This document shows, piece by piece, positions 24,612 to 34,925 of a stretch of 64,000 nt of DNA (the stretch's first letter is position 1; every line of letters starts with the position of its first letter). A program made the translations under genes and the position numbers. The stretch is from Pseudopyrenochaeta lycopersici (lineage: Eukaryota; Ascomycota; Dothideomycetes; Pleosporales; Pseudopyrenochaetaceae). The DNA is taken from the NCBI GenBank assembly GCA_003313425.1, contig NHZP01000019.1:744001-808000 (forward strand). Reading direction: 5' to 3'. Below the pieces are notes generated by a model, which was given only the letters and a program-made list of their open reading frames with translations, was not told the origin of the DNA and did not search any database.

Positions 24612-27318
24612 GATGCAGCGCCCTGGTGGAATGAATGTTTGTTGTTTGGGAATGAATTGAAAGGGAGGCAAAACGACTGTGATGGTTTGACAATTCGGTG
24701 ATACCGAAGAATTATATGTGTTTATTGCTGATTACTATGAAGTTGGCTATGTTCCTACTTGTGGCACTGACAACATTACAAATAACCTACAACGGCCTTG
24801 TCACCTAGGCGCAAGAGGCTAGGCAGAGCTAACCGAGCAGTTTCATGACGACGCTTGTTCTCGGCCCAACTCGCCAAGGCGCGCTCTCTCGAGGTCCAAC
24901 CCAGGGGAGCCAATTGTGCAGGTGCGTTCAAATGCATGCTGCAGGTTCAGAGCGCCGAGGCAATCGACAGCGAGACGCCTTGCGACCGAAAGTATCGATG
25001 AGGAAGTGCTACGTACTAGGGTGACACGTGCGATCGAGTACCGTGAACGCTGATCCCCATGAATAGGTACTGGTCGCGTCGCAAACGCCGACGTCATGGT
25101 ACTGCTGCGATATCAACAAGCTTGCACGACCGAAAGCCTTCCGCAGCAAACTGACACAAGCCCGGCAGATCGTACGTGTACTCTGAACTGCCTTCCGCTT
25201 GGAGCCAATCACGCCGATGGCTTTCGGATACTCGCAACCTCTGATTGGCCAGAAAGCAGCCGAACTGGAACGCATTGAGGCGGAGCGATCTGCCAAGCAA
25301 CGTTGTTCAAAAGCGGAGATATCGCGGAGAAATGGCGATGGCTGTGCTGGTCCTTGGGGAAATGTCAACGAGTGTGAGATTGCATCCACGGCATCTCTTC
25401 GGGCTCGGCGTAACTGTTTGCGAAGTGCCCAACCCGAAATTGCGTGTCGAATTCGGGCCGGTACTGTAAGCGATCCCTTCAAAGCAAGGAAAACACTGCC
25501 ATGCGATAGATTGGCTTATCAAACAGAGCCAGCGACGCTATGACTGGTCGTCCCATGGCGATGACCTGTCAGAGATAAGGTATTACTTCTCACAATTGAG
25601 CAATTCGGTGTACGAATGCATGCTTTTATTAGAACTCTGACCATATCCTATACGCTCTCGAAAGCGCAAGCAATCCATCATCGAAGGGATGCCAAAAGAT
25701 CCCGATGCAGCTAGTTGTTAGCGTACCTGGTTTGAACAAAACGACGACGACGCAAACTACGTACTTCCTTCTCCGGCACTTTTGTCACCTCCAAAGCCCT
25801 GTATCGATTATGAATGGTTGGTTATGGTCAATTCCTCTATCGCGTGTGCCGAGTCTCTTGTACAAATGGCTTCTGCAGGCATACCCGGTGTGGGAGGAGA
25901 GGTAAAGCATCTTTTCATTTGGCACAGAAGCATACGCAGTGAAAGCGCATCAATGCTCTATTCGCACAACTAGCTGTGAATGTGGCGACCTTAAGGATCA
26001 GGTGAAGTCATGATATGGTACGTTGGTCAGGCATAATGGAGCGTCAGAATTGATCTTGCGCGAAAAGACGGTAAAGCTGGGGAATGGGGAATATAACTAT
26101 GTACAATAAAACTAAGGCATTGAATTCCAATAATAATGGCTTCTGTTGGAGTAGATCTTATACAATATGCGACAAGCAGTATGGATAAATAAAATATCTA
26201 TGATCGTTTCGAATCAGGTAAGCCCACAGTGACACAGGGGCCATGAGTCAAGATTCTGATAAACTGCATGCGAAAACGTGGTTTATCAAAGCTACTAACT
26301 GCTACAGGAAATTCAACAATTTCGACGGATGAAAGTGAGACAATGTGAATATATAGACTGGGCTGATGGATAATATGCTTCTCTGGTCGACTATAGAGAA
26401 AAGCACAAAACCGGCCACTACCAGTGCATTCTACTCAACGAGGGAATTTGCATATCCCTAGGTGGAACTTACATTTCTCTTCAGCTACTGGGCCTAGACG
26501 TGGGTCCACGTGCATGCTTTGGTGCTTGCGCTGACTGGCCCCCGCCACCAAATCAAGTCGTTTGTTGACGCATGAGATCGTCGTCTAGAAGCCATATACA
26601 TAAGGTGACAGACAGGAAACATAGAGGTCGTCAGACCTGAATCCTCTCAACTCCGGTGATCATTCCTAAGCGTGTAAAGCCATTCAACCCGCTAAGATGC
26701 ATAGAAATAAAGTAGGAGTGTTCCATCACGCGGATTGGAGGCGTCACATTGAATGAACAGTAATATCTGGTCTGAGCAACCCATGGCATCAATGACTGTT
26801 TTTCCCTTTCACTAGGTTCCTTTTTTGACTACCATAATGAAAAAAAAAAATCAGACAACGGGAGGCCCTATCGCTACATGGAGACCAAGCAGACGCTAGT
26901 CAGGCCTATTTTAATCTTTGAGGTTTGGGCTACATGCGCTCCATGTATGTGTTACTGAACAATGCATTGTTCCTAAATTGTTTCTACATGACTCCTTTGT
27001 GGCTACCTTCACTTAGTTCCAGGGAGACTTAATGGCCGACCAATTTCACTATGTCATTGTTACTGGAGTGACGAGGAGTTGGAAATGGTAATGCTAAAAT
27101 ATATAACTATTTACACTTGAACCAAATTCAGAATTGGCACTACCTTACCAGAGACTTGACATTCTACCAGTAGCAGTTAACACCAGGTTTAATTATTATC
27201 CCACTACTCTTTTCTCGCATAGCATAACCCCACTTAAAGATCATTATTAACTGCCAAATTTTCTTCAATTGCCAAGTAGCTTTATAGTTCTGAACAATCT
27301 CTACAAAGAATCGCCACC
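24612..27318. other. Intergenic region without a supported gene
   Basis: About 2.7 kb. Between 24843 and 25543 the sequence is GC-richer and open on both strands (minus 25482-25009, 157 codons; plus 25199-25543, 114 codons), but neither frame shows a recognisable family, Kozak context or intron pattern. From 25560 to 27300 the sequence is AT-rich with frequent stops and a 10-A run near 26840. Upstream of 27319 there is a T/A-rich promoter-like stretch. Confidence 0.5.
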
Positions 27319-29103
27319 ATGCCGCCGAAGCGAAAGACAACAGAAAGCCCAGCTAGGAATCCGGCCAAAAGGCTCAAGATCAGTCCAGGCGCGGACCGCG
27401 CTTCTCCAAGTGGTAACGTAACAGCTCATCCTGCGATTGAGCAGAATAACCTAGGAGACCAAGAAACAGAGGGCGATGCTCCAAAGGCACTTTCCAAAAG
27501 AGCCGAAGTCGACAAAGACCATTTCTGGGAAATTATGGATGGCGATACGCGTGATACGGTCCTCGTCGGTCGTCCCCAGCCAAAGAGATTGAATTTAAGG
27601 TTTCGTCATAGGCAGACTGGAGAGGAAATATCGCATTCGTATCCAAAGGACGCTGATAAAATCATCTGGAACGAACATGAAGACGTCAGGCTAATCAATT
27701 CCTGGAGGACACAAATCTTCCATCGCACAATGAAGTTCCCATCTATCGTCAACCGAAGGCCATGGGCTCCATCCGAGACCGCATACCTCGAGCTATTTCA
27801 CGAGAAGATCAAGCTCGCCGCCACAAAAGACAAAAGCCTTAAAATACCATATGACCAAAGGATTCTTGAGGAATTCAACAAGGTGTTCCAATTCAGGACG
27901 GATATAACAGACAATAATGGGAGGAACCTTGGCGTTCGCGAACCTCGGGACATCGGCGCAATCAGTTCTTATATAAGTCGAAAACAGGGGCACAATATTC
28001 GTAAATTACGCGATGAGTTGAAGGTATTGTCAAAATCCAAAGACGATGATGCATATATACCTATTATCACGGATGAAGAGGTTACTGCTCTTATACGGCA
28101 CAACAGTGGTGTTGCCGACGCTGGCACGCAGCAAAGAACTCTTATAAGCTCAGGGGCGAAGTCTCAGGCTACTTCAAAAAGCACTGCTAAACCATCAAAC
28201 TCTCCAAAGCCACCACAATCATTGTCTAAGACAGACACAAGCCATACTAGCAAACCTATAAGTGCTACATCTGACCAGGACAACACCATGGCGATTGAGG
28301 CTCCTGCGCATCCTCAAACACCAATGGAGACTCCTTCACTCAACTCTTCGATCCAAGGGGATCATGACCCAAAAGATGACCAGAATTGTTCTTCGCTTGC
28401 TTCTTCATCTACCATTTCGGATGGTCATCCACAAGACCAGAGCGGAGATTCAACTGAATCACACAACCCCACGCTCTTGGACGACCCAGCAACTCGCAAA
28501 GCCACAGAGATGGTTGCGAGGCCCGAAAAGCGTCGGAGAATTAAGAGCCAAGGGCCTAAACCAGTCATAACCCCCCCAGAGGTACTGGCCAAATTGAGAG
28601 CGGAAGGCTGGAGCATCCCTGAGATACCAAAGAACGACGAGGAAGCTCTCCGCAGGTATCGAGAAGCAAAGCGCAAGTTACCACGAGATGACTCTTGGAA
28701 TAAGCAAGCAATGGAAGGCCTTGATGCTCGACTAAAGCGTCGGGCCGTTCCTATTGGTAATTATTACGAACGGAACGGAGCGCGCATGCTCTGGGCAAGG
28801 GACTGGTCCCAAACTGAGACGCCACAAGATATCGACGAAGACTGGGAGGAGCGTTCATTGCGCAATTCTGATGCTGCTGCTGTCAATGGGCTGATGGGTG
28901 CTGCAATCATTCCTCCATTTGGATATCGTGGCCACATCCGTGATTTGGTCACGAAGAACCTTTTGGTGGACGACGATTTATTGATTGCCAAATTGAGCGA
29001 AGCAGCGATTAAGAAATTTCACGAGAATCATGACAAGGCTTTTGACGAGTATTACTCCAAGGCGAACGATCCTGAGGCGGATGAGATGCTAGGAGGCGAG
29101 TAA
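27319..29103 (+). CDS. Unrecognised nuclear-type protein with SANT/Myb-like segment, 594 aa
   Basis: A single exon with a near-ideal start (gccaccATG). The N terminus is basic (MPPKRKTTESPARNPAKRLK), like a bipartite nuclear localisation signal. Residues ~110-240 form an ordered block with tryptophans spaced as in SANT/Myb-like folds (SWRTQIFHRT, then RRPWAPSETAYLELF, then ISSYISRKQGHNIRKLRDEL). Residues ~260-400 are Ser/Thr/Pro-rich and disordered; a second basic cluster (RPEKRRRIKS) precedes a C-terminal ordered region (~420-590). The central block aligns by eye with the product of 57697-59385, suggesting a shared fungal domain. DNA binding is inference only. No intron is needed. Confidence 0.75.
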   Translation: MPPKRKTTESPARNPAKRLKISPGADRASPSGNVTAHPAIEQNNLGDQETEGDAPKALSKRAEVDKDHFWEIMDGDTRDTVLVGRPQPKRLNLRFRHRQTGEEISHSYPKDADKIIWNEHEDVRLINSWRTQIFHRTMKFPSIVNRRPWAPSETAYLELFHEKIKLAATKDKSLKIPYDQRILEEFNKVFQFRTDITDNNGRNLGVREPRDIGAISSYISRKQGHNIRKLRDELKVLSKSKDDDAYIPIITDEEVTALIRHNSGVADAGTQQRTLISSGAKSQATSKSTAKPSNSPKPPQSLSKTDTSHTSKPISATSDQDNTMAIEAPAHPQTPMETPSLNSSIQGDHDPKDDQNCSSLASSSTISDGHPQDQSGDSTESHNPTLLDDPATRKATEMVARPEKRRRIKSQGPKPVITPPEVLAKLRAEGWSIPEIPKNDEEALRRYREAKRKLPRDDSWNKQAMEGLDARLKRRAVPIGNYYERNGARMLWARDWSQTETPQDIDEDWEERSLRNSDAAAVNGLMGAAIIPPFGYRGHIRDLVTKNLLVDDDLLIAKLSEAAIKKFHENHDKAFDEYYSKANDPEADEMLGGE

Positions 29104-29463
29104 TAGGACAGCCCGATTTGTTAATGTAAACCGAATATTGCAATCTTTGGAATTATGGAGTTTTTTTGTTTGTTTCCCCAAGCAACTATTAGCGTCACGT
29201 CCAGAAAATTACTAATCTTACCGTACGATTTAACTCAGTCTCCCCGTAAACCTTTAATTCGGTGTGGCTTTACATAAGCTGTGTTGTCTCGGTGCTCTTC
29301 CGCGTGTATGCATCTTTCTATTGCAACATCACTGTTGCGGCCCTGGCATCTGCCCCTAGTTCCTGGAGAGGTTTTTGTTGTCGCAAACAATTTTTCACAT
29401 TATCACGCCCATATCAAGCTCTTGCCGTTGTTAATGTGCATAGAATAGTGCTTGTTAAGACTA
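29104..29463. other. Intergenic spacer before the long-inverted-repeat element
   Basis: Contains the 3' flank of the preceding gene, with a T-rich run near 29160-29175, and short open frames without support. It ends at the TA (29462-29463) duplicated at 33557-33558. Confidence 0.4.
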
Positions 29464-30035
29464 ACGTCCCTCCCTGCGTGCCGCAAAACCCTGCGTGCCG
29501 CAAACCCACCAGTGCTTTTCATTATAACAAAGCTATCAATAATTAAGAGGCATAGATAATCTCGGAATAGAGACATTAAATTCTAAGTTTTATGCAAACT
29601 ATATATCTTCTACAGAAATCCTTTCCTTAGCCTGTAATACTATAATTTACTACAGGTATATTTGCTAGCGTTACTTTATACCTTATTAAGCTAGGTTAGT
29701 AAATAAGCGCCTTACTTCTTAACTATATAGTAAATCTAAAAGTAGGATAGCTATATTTTAGCAATATATAGCGTACACCTTTACAGCACTAAATACGGCC
29801 TTTACCTTTAATAGTTTAGCTCTAAGAAATAGTACATGCTAGATAGTACTGGCGGCTTGTGTACTCCAGATCCTGGTTTTCGCCACCTATAGCTCAGTCT
29901 TTCCTAGTTAATAATTTTCTTCCTACGCTCCTAATGAATTCAGCATATCTCGACAAGGTCACAGCCAGAGCGGGTCGGCTATCCTCCCTGCTAGCGGAGG
30001 CAAATTGCGACAAACTTAACGCAGCGTCACCTTTC
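29464..30035 (+). repeat. Left long inverted repeat
   Basis: Pairs with 33556-33351 and 32818-~32465 read on the minus strand, at roughly 90% identity with mostly transition differences. Similarity fades after cctgctaNcgga near 30000-30035. Confidence 0.75.
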
Positions 30036-30158
30036 AGCAGTATGCATAGACAACAGAGGAGTTAAGTGTGGCGGGAAGCGGCATGGCCGTCCCCGCTTGT
30101 ATAGTTGATGCAAATACAGCAGTGTATATTGGAAATATTAGAAATAGAAATTCTTGTA

Positions 30159-31169
30159 CTAAGTTAACGCCATTGCTGAAACTACACAGGCGTCTTGCTT
30201 ATCCACGCAATCCGAAAAGTCTTCTTCAGGGGAAGCACAACATATCCTACAGAAACTTATGCTCTCCCCTTCTTGGCCAGCAGCTATAATAGATGCGGCC
30301 AGTGAGGATGCAGTTGGGCGTAATTGCTGCTCTGCCAAGAGCATTTTTCGCGTCCAGCCGAGGACTCGATTGTCAGACGAGTGCCTGATTCCTTCCAGTT
30401 CTGCAATAAACTCTGGCAGGGCATCAAGATTTGTGCGAATATACACCTCCCGTGATCCATGCTGCCTAAAAAAATCATCCATATCCTGAACAGTCTTGCC
30501 CTTGAGAACTACAGTCATCTCTATAAAGACAACACCTAGACCCTAAACGTCAAACATTATATTCTGACGTTTATGTTGAGCGACCTTAGGCGCATAATAT
30601 CTGAGGGTTAGTCCGTTAACCATGCTTATAGTAGTGCTGCCGTCTGTATCTGTAAAGTCGAAAGATAGGCTAAAGTCTGCAAACAAGATATTCCTACAGT
30701 CTACGAGAATGTTACCTGGTTTAATATCCTTGTGCTGAATACTGTGCTTATGCAGGTACTTAAGTGCGGTGGCTAAGCAGCTAAAGAAGGTTCGTAGCTC
30801 GGGACGATTCGACACAGTAGCACGCGTGAGGTAAGTACCTAGATCTATCTTAGCAACGGGAGATATAACTAGGGCTATGTATCTTGCGTCTAAATAACTT
30901 CCGACGAGTTTAATAATGTAGCGGTGATATAGGCCCTTTAGGACCCTAATCTTATTAATAAATATCTTAATATCTTCTTTCCTTCTTCCCTGAAAGGCTA
31001 AGCTTTGAGGTACCTGCTTCCTCGCGTACTCCTTAAAGCTGATTAAGCTGAGAACTCTGTTAACCTGTCCAAATGTGCCTCTGCCTAAGACTCCTTTCTT
31101 CTCAAACAGCGGTGATTCGCCTTGCTTGTAATAGTAATGCTGCCCCTTTTCTCCTTTCTCTAGGTCCAT
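30159..31169 (-). pseudogene. Protein kinase domain remnant, broken by an in-frame TAG
   Basis: The minus-strand frame from 31169 has a glycine loop GRGTFGQV, a lysine in YARKQV, a catalytic loop HKDIKPGNIL (HRD varied to HKD) and FADFS where kinases have DFG. In the APE position it reads APKVA and in the alpha-C helix NKIRVL rather than NEI, both G-to-A type changes. The frame stops after NIMFDV at a TAG near 30543 and continues in the same frame with GLGVVFIEMTVVLKGKT, which matches the kinase F-helix region where a Trp codon (TGG) is usual; a single G-to-A explains the stop. The family is clear, the target unknown. It lies 3' of the TPR array on the same strand. Confidence 0.75.
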
Positions 31170-31457
31170 AGAATTTGTTAGTACTAGGCTCTGAGCTCTG
31201 ACGAATAAAGCTCGAACAGTTAGAAGTAAACATCCCGGAAGACTGCGTTTAGTAACAGGGAACTAGTAATCAGAAAAGCTAACGCTAATAAGCTTATTAA
31301 GGACGTCTAAATGACTAATAGTCCGCAGAATAATATATGTTCGTGGGAAATTGCTCTATTATTAGTTTGAGCACTTTAGCAGCGTTGATATTTCGTTGAT
31401 TTTACAGTTAGTATACGGTTCTTAGTTACCTTGCCTCTCTAAGAAAAAGCTAGCGAG

Positions 31458-32114
31458 CTAACTAGCTAGGGCTTGCTGGGTAGTGTTATTGGTCGCTAAG
31501 GGTGAAGAGGAATTCAGGTCTAATTTCTGTAATAAGCGCATGGTTGCAAGCGTGTCCTCATGGTCTCTGCCAAGTGTCCGCTCCCGCCCGCGCACGGCTT
31601 GCCGAAGCACCTCCTCAGCCTCGCTGTACTTGTTCTGCCAGTAGAGTGCTTCTCCTAGGTTGTGCTTGCTATAGAACGTGTATTCATGGTCTTGTCCAAA
31701 TCTCTGCTCCTCCCCGCGCACGGCTTGTCGAAGCACCTCCTCAGCCTCGCTGTACTTATTCTGCCGGTAGAGTGCTAGTCCTAGCCAGTGCTTACTGTAG
31801 AGCGTGTATTCATGGTCTTGTCCAAATCTCTGCTCCCGCCCGCGAACGGCTTGCCGAAGCACCTCCTCAGCCTCGCTGTACTTGTTCTGCCACTAGAGTG
31901 CTTCTCCTAGGCTGTGCTTGCTATAGAGCGTGTCTTCATGTTCTTGTCCAAGTGTCTGCTCCCGCCCGCGCACGGCTTGTCGAAGCACCTCCTCAGCCTC
32001 GCTGTACTTGTTCTGCCGATAGAGTGCTAGTCCTAGCCTGTGCTTGCTGTAGAGCGTGTCTTTATGGTCTTGTCCAAGTGTCTGCTCCCGCCCGCGCACG
32101 GCTTGATGAAGCAT
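31458..32114 (-). pseudogene. Kinesin-light-chain-type TPR array, C-terminal remnant, one in-frame stop
   Basis: The minus-strand protein consists of 42-residue TPR units (motif YSEAEEVLRQAVRG, then GQDHEDTLYSKH, then LGxALYxQNK), about 4.5 copies, ending with a variant unit and a short Ser/Thr/Asn tail (ATNNTTQQALAS). Units alternate between LGLALYRQ and LGEALYWQ. One unit has TAG where its sister has TAC (near 31893), a transversion. No upstream nucleotide-binding or effector domain is visible in 32115-32460, so this is the tail of a lost or truncated STAND-type protein. Such arrays are typical of fungal NLR-like proteins. Confidence 0.75.
31545..32114 (-). repeat. Tandem 126-bp coding repeat (TPR units)
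   Basis: The segment cacggcttgYcgaagcacc recurs at about 31593, 31719, 31845 and 31971, and in altered form at 32097, a spacing of 126 bp (42 codons). Copies are far more alike in nucleotides than protein constraint requires. Confidence 0.85.
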
Positions 32115-32464
32115 ATCATTGACAGCCTACAGTTTGGCAGTCTTTGGATCCGCTACTATTTGGTAAAACTGCTTGAGTTAGTTACTCTCGTGAGGACCAG
32201 GCTGTACTAAGATACGTTCTTATTAGTTAATATTACCTGGGTACAAAAGCTCACCTAATTTAGAGCAATGTTCTCTTGTCTTTCTTAGCTCTTGAGTGCT
32301 CCGGATAGATAGGTAGATGAGTGCACTTAAGGGCATTACCCTCTGTATTCCAATCCATCAGGCTGGAAAGGCAGCTGCGGCTGAGCGGTATAAGGTCCCT
32401 GTTCGGATATGGAAGTACGTTTTTCCGAGAATTGCCTCTTCAACGTTCCTAGAGCTTAAGTATG

Positions 32465-33556
32465 AACGCCGCTTTTAAGCTTAATGTAGTTTGCATCCGA
32501 TAGCAGGGAGGATAGCCGACCCACTCTAGCTGTGACCTTGTCGAGATATGCTGAACTCATTAGGAGCGTAGGAAGAAAATTATTAACTAGGAAAGACTAA
32601 GCTACAGGTAGCGAAAACCAGGCTCTAGAGTACACAAACCGCCAGTACTATCTAGCATGTACTATTACTTAGGGCTAAATTATTAAAGGTAAAGGCCGTA
32701 TTTAGTGCTGTAAAGGTGTACGCTATATATTACTAAAATATAGCTATCCTACTTTTAGATTTACTATATAGTTAAGAAGTAAGGCTCTTATTTATTAACC
32801 CTACTTAATAAGGTATTAGGTTACTTCTAAAGTATAATAAGTGTCAGGACACAGGTCTGCTCCCACTGCGCCAAACAACCAAAAAGGTAACAATGATCTG
32901 CTATCTGCAGATTATGCTGAACAGAATAGTACTTAACGTCGTACTGGTGGCCAGCCAGCGGCTACCTTAGCTCTCCGCCTTGTAGCCTGACAATAAGCTT
33001 AGATATTTAGGTACTTCACTTAGTATAGAATCTTTTTATATCTTTCTATAGCTTAATAAGGCTTTAGATATGATATAAAAACTCTCTAGTAAATCTGAGG
33101 CTATCTAAAGTAACGCTAGTGTAACGAGGTATCGTGAATCTGAATCTTGGTGTTGCAGTGTTACTGCGCTAGGCCTTTTCAAGGGCTAGCGCGCACCGCG
33201 AAAGACCCGCTCAAAACCTGCGCCAACCGCGCGGAGCGGGGACGACAAGTATTATTCTCTCTTGTAGCTGAGTTACAGCAATACAGAACCATCCCTTCAC
33301 TATTATCTGTGGTGTGAAGCAAGTACTATTGCCTGAAACCATACGTCACAGCTAGCGAATATGCCTATAGTAAATTATAGTATTATAGGCTAAGAAAGGG
33401 ATTTCTATAGAAGATATGTAGTTTGCATAAAACGTAGAATTTAATGTCTCTATTCTGAGATTATCTACGCCTCTTAATTATTGTTAGCTTTGTTATGATG
33501 AAAAGCACAGGTGGGTTTGCGGCACGCAGGGTTTTGCGGCACGCAGGGAGGGACGT
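32465..33556 (-). repeat. Right long inverted repeat (interrupted)
   Basis: Matches the left repeat on the opposite strand over ~32465-32818 and 33351-33556. The intervening ~0.5 kb has no counterpart on the left, so it is a later insertion or a loss from the left copy. Confidence 0.72.
32842..33350. mobile_element. Possible solo LTR inside the right inverted repeat
   Basis: A 509-bp insert relative to the left repeat that begins TGTCAGGACAC and ends ACGTCACA (TG...CA) and has an internal tatgatataaaa TATA-like site. The flanking five bases do not match (ataag and gctag), so an LTR origin is only suggested. Confidence 0.3.
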
Positions 33557-33866
33557 TAGCTAGGGACCTTAATAAAGCGCTAGGACATCATTTTCTGCTG
33601 CGATTTTACGGTATAGCTGCAATTGATACTCACGTGTTTAGTATTCTGCCCCCGGGTAGTTAGTGGAGTTTTAAATCCCAGCCAGACGCATCTCCACAAA
33701 TCCATAGCTAGTGTGCATGATCTCTCTGTATGTACGACCATTATCAATTGCCACTCCTTTGCTAACGTTATCACATATCATTTGAGAGTGATTTTTCACT
33801 AGTGTGGCAAACAAGTATGTATTAGACGTTCTTGTGTCAATTAGACTTTCGTGCTGGAATGCGTAG
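33557..33866. other. Spacer between the long-inverted-repeat element and the NLR-like locus
   Basis: A 310-bp stretch beginning with the TA duplicate. It is the presumed 3' flank of the TPR region; no gene or RNA feature is recognised. Confidence 0.4.
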
Positions 33867-34625
33867 TCATGTAATTATCGTCCCCTCAAGCCGCCACTTG
33901 TCTAGAATTTTAAGTATTGCTATTGTATGTTCATGCTGATGACCGAGAACTTTGTCACGCAGTCTTGCACATTGTTCAATTAAGGAAACTGCCTTCTCGT
34001 GCTGACCTTGAGCCTTCAGCCTGTACGCTGAGTTAACCATGCTGGTCAGCGTATGAGGATGCTCCTCGCCAAGCACCCTTGAACGTATCTCTAGTACTTT
34101 TACTTCTAGCTCTTCTGCATCCTTCCACCGGCCTTGGTCTGAGTAGGTCAAGGCTAGGTTGCCCATACTGGTCAGTGTACGAGGATGCTCCTCGCCTAGC
34201 GCCCTCCTTGTTTTCTGCCCATCTTCTGAAAACCAGGTTCCTGCTTCGTTGTACCTTCCATCACTATACAGGCATTTGGCGAACTTCAAAACGAGCTTTG
34301 TTCTATCTTCCCCATTCTCTTCGGTGTTTACTGACACAAGTACATATCGCGTATGCGCCAGATACAATCTCCATACACTGCGGTTTTCATGTTCACTATC
34401 CGGAAATACCTCAGCTAATCTTTCTATTGCTTTAGCAGCCCACCGTGTCAGTAGCTCTTCTTTCCGAAGCCAGTTCCGCATTGCAAGATGGACGAGCCGA
34501 TGGACATTGAATGCCTCATCTGCAGCCCGTTTACTAATAAAAGAGTAGGCATCTAGCGTCCCGATTGCTTCTATCGCCTTCTTTTGGGATTGTGTTGGCG
34601 GGAGTAGTGATTGTGGGATGTTGCA
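33867..34625 (-). CDS. TPR region of the patatin-NB-ARC-TPR (NLR-like) locus
   Basis: The frame after the insertion reads CNIPQSLLPPTQSQKKAIEA, then GTLDAYSFISKR and FNVHRLVHLAMRNWL, the region that in my recall of fungal NB-ARC/TPR proteins follows the NB-ARC core. Two to three TPR units follow (HPRTLTSMGNLALTY, then GRWKDAEELEVKVLEIRSRV, then HPHTLTSM), ending in KWRLEGTIIT. The upstream part of this open frame (34626-34787) translates the repeat-rich insertion and is probably not genuine. Role in the family: repeat sensor domain of STAND regulators linked to non-self recognition and cell death. Confidence 0.7.
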   Translation of the reverse strand, partial: CNIPQSLLPPTQSQKKAIEAIGTLDAYSFISKRAADEAFNVHRLVHLAMRNWLRKEELLTRWAAKAIERLAEVFPDSEHENRSVWRLYLAHTRYVLVSVNTEENGEDRTKLVLKFAKCLYSDGRYNEAGTWFSEDGQKTRRALGEEHPRTLTSMGNLALTYSDQGRWKDAEELEVKVLEIRSRVLGEEHPHTLTSMVNSAYRLKAQGQHEKAVSLIEQCARLRDKVLGHQHEHTIAILKILDKWRLEGTIIT

Positions 34626-34925
34626 AACAACGCGCTGTGACCTGAGGTACGGTAGGCTCACGTGCGCGCTGACGTAGGAGCTTACCCTGGAGAGACACGT
34701 ACTTATGTGCGCATTCACGGGCGCGCTCACGTGCACGCTCACGTGCAAGCTGATGGGTAGACTCACGCACGCGTACACGCTGCTCACGCTCCTACCGTAT
34801 AATGGCCCCTGTAACAGGCCGCGCTCAGCTCTCCTCTATATAGCTGGCTCTCCTAAGCCTCCTAGATAAAACAGTGGTCCATCTCATAGATCGCCTGGGT
34901 AACTGTTGCCAAGCTCTCCCTTTTT
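34626..34925. repeat. ~300-bp insertion with CACGTG-rich minisatellite, splitting the NLR-like locus
   Basis: The conserved order LSFISCV... then ...IPQSLLPP is broken here. 34640-34800 holds imperfect repeats of gctcacgtgcacgctcacg. On the minus strand the block contains in-frame TAG codons after SCV. It could be spliced if gtgagcgtg is a donor and cctcag before GTCACAGCG an acceptor, but phase was not proven. The origin is unknown; the right border near 34925 is approximate. Confidence 0.45.

Larger units (their letters stand above)
29464..33556. mobile_element. Long-inverted-repeat DNA element (4.1 kb, TA duplication) carrying kinase and TPR remnants
   Basis: Both ends start ACGTCCCTCCCTGCG; by eye the first 47 bp are identical and carry two direct copies of ccctgcgtgccgcaaa. 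The inverted homology continues for roughly 570 bp on each side (left 29464-~30035, right ~32465-33556, the latter interrupted by ~0.5 kb). TA dinucleotides flank the unit at 29462-29463 and 33557-33558, as in Tc1/mariner-pogo elements. I see no transposase remnant inside; the interior has a protein kinase pseudogene and a TPR array, both on the minus strand. It could be a non-autonomous element with captured host sequence, or two inverted repeats bracketing host DNA by chance; the matching TA and identical tips favour a single unit. Confidence 0.65.

Noticed and set aside
24843..25543. Possible gene on either strand
   Set aside because: Competing frames of similar length on both strands, no recognisable domain, no splice pattern; left as intergenic.
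31545..32114. CRISPR-like or satellite array
   Set aside because: The 126-bp units are in-frame TPR coding repeats without spacers.
31502..32122. 206-codon plus-strand open frame rich in Cys/Ala/Arg
   Set aside because: It is the antisense translation of the TPR tandem repeat on the minus strand.
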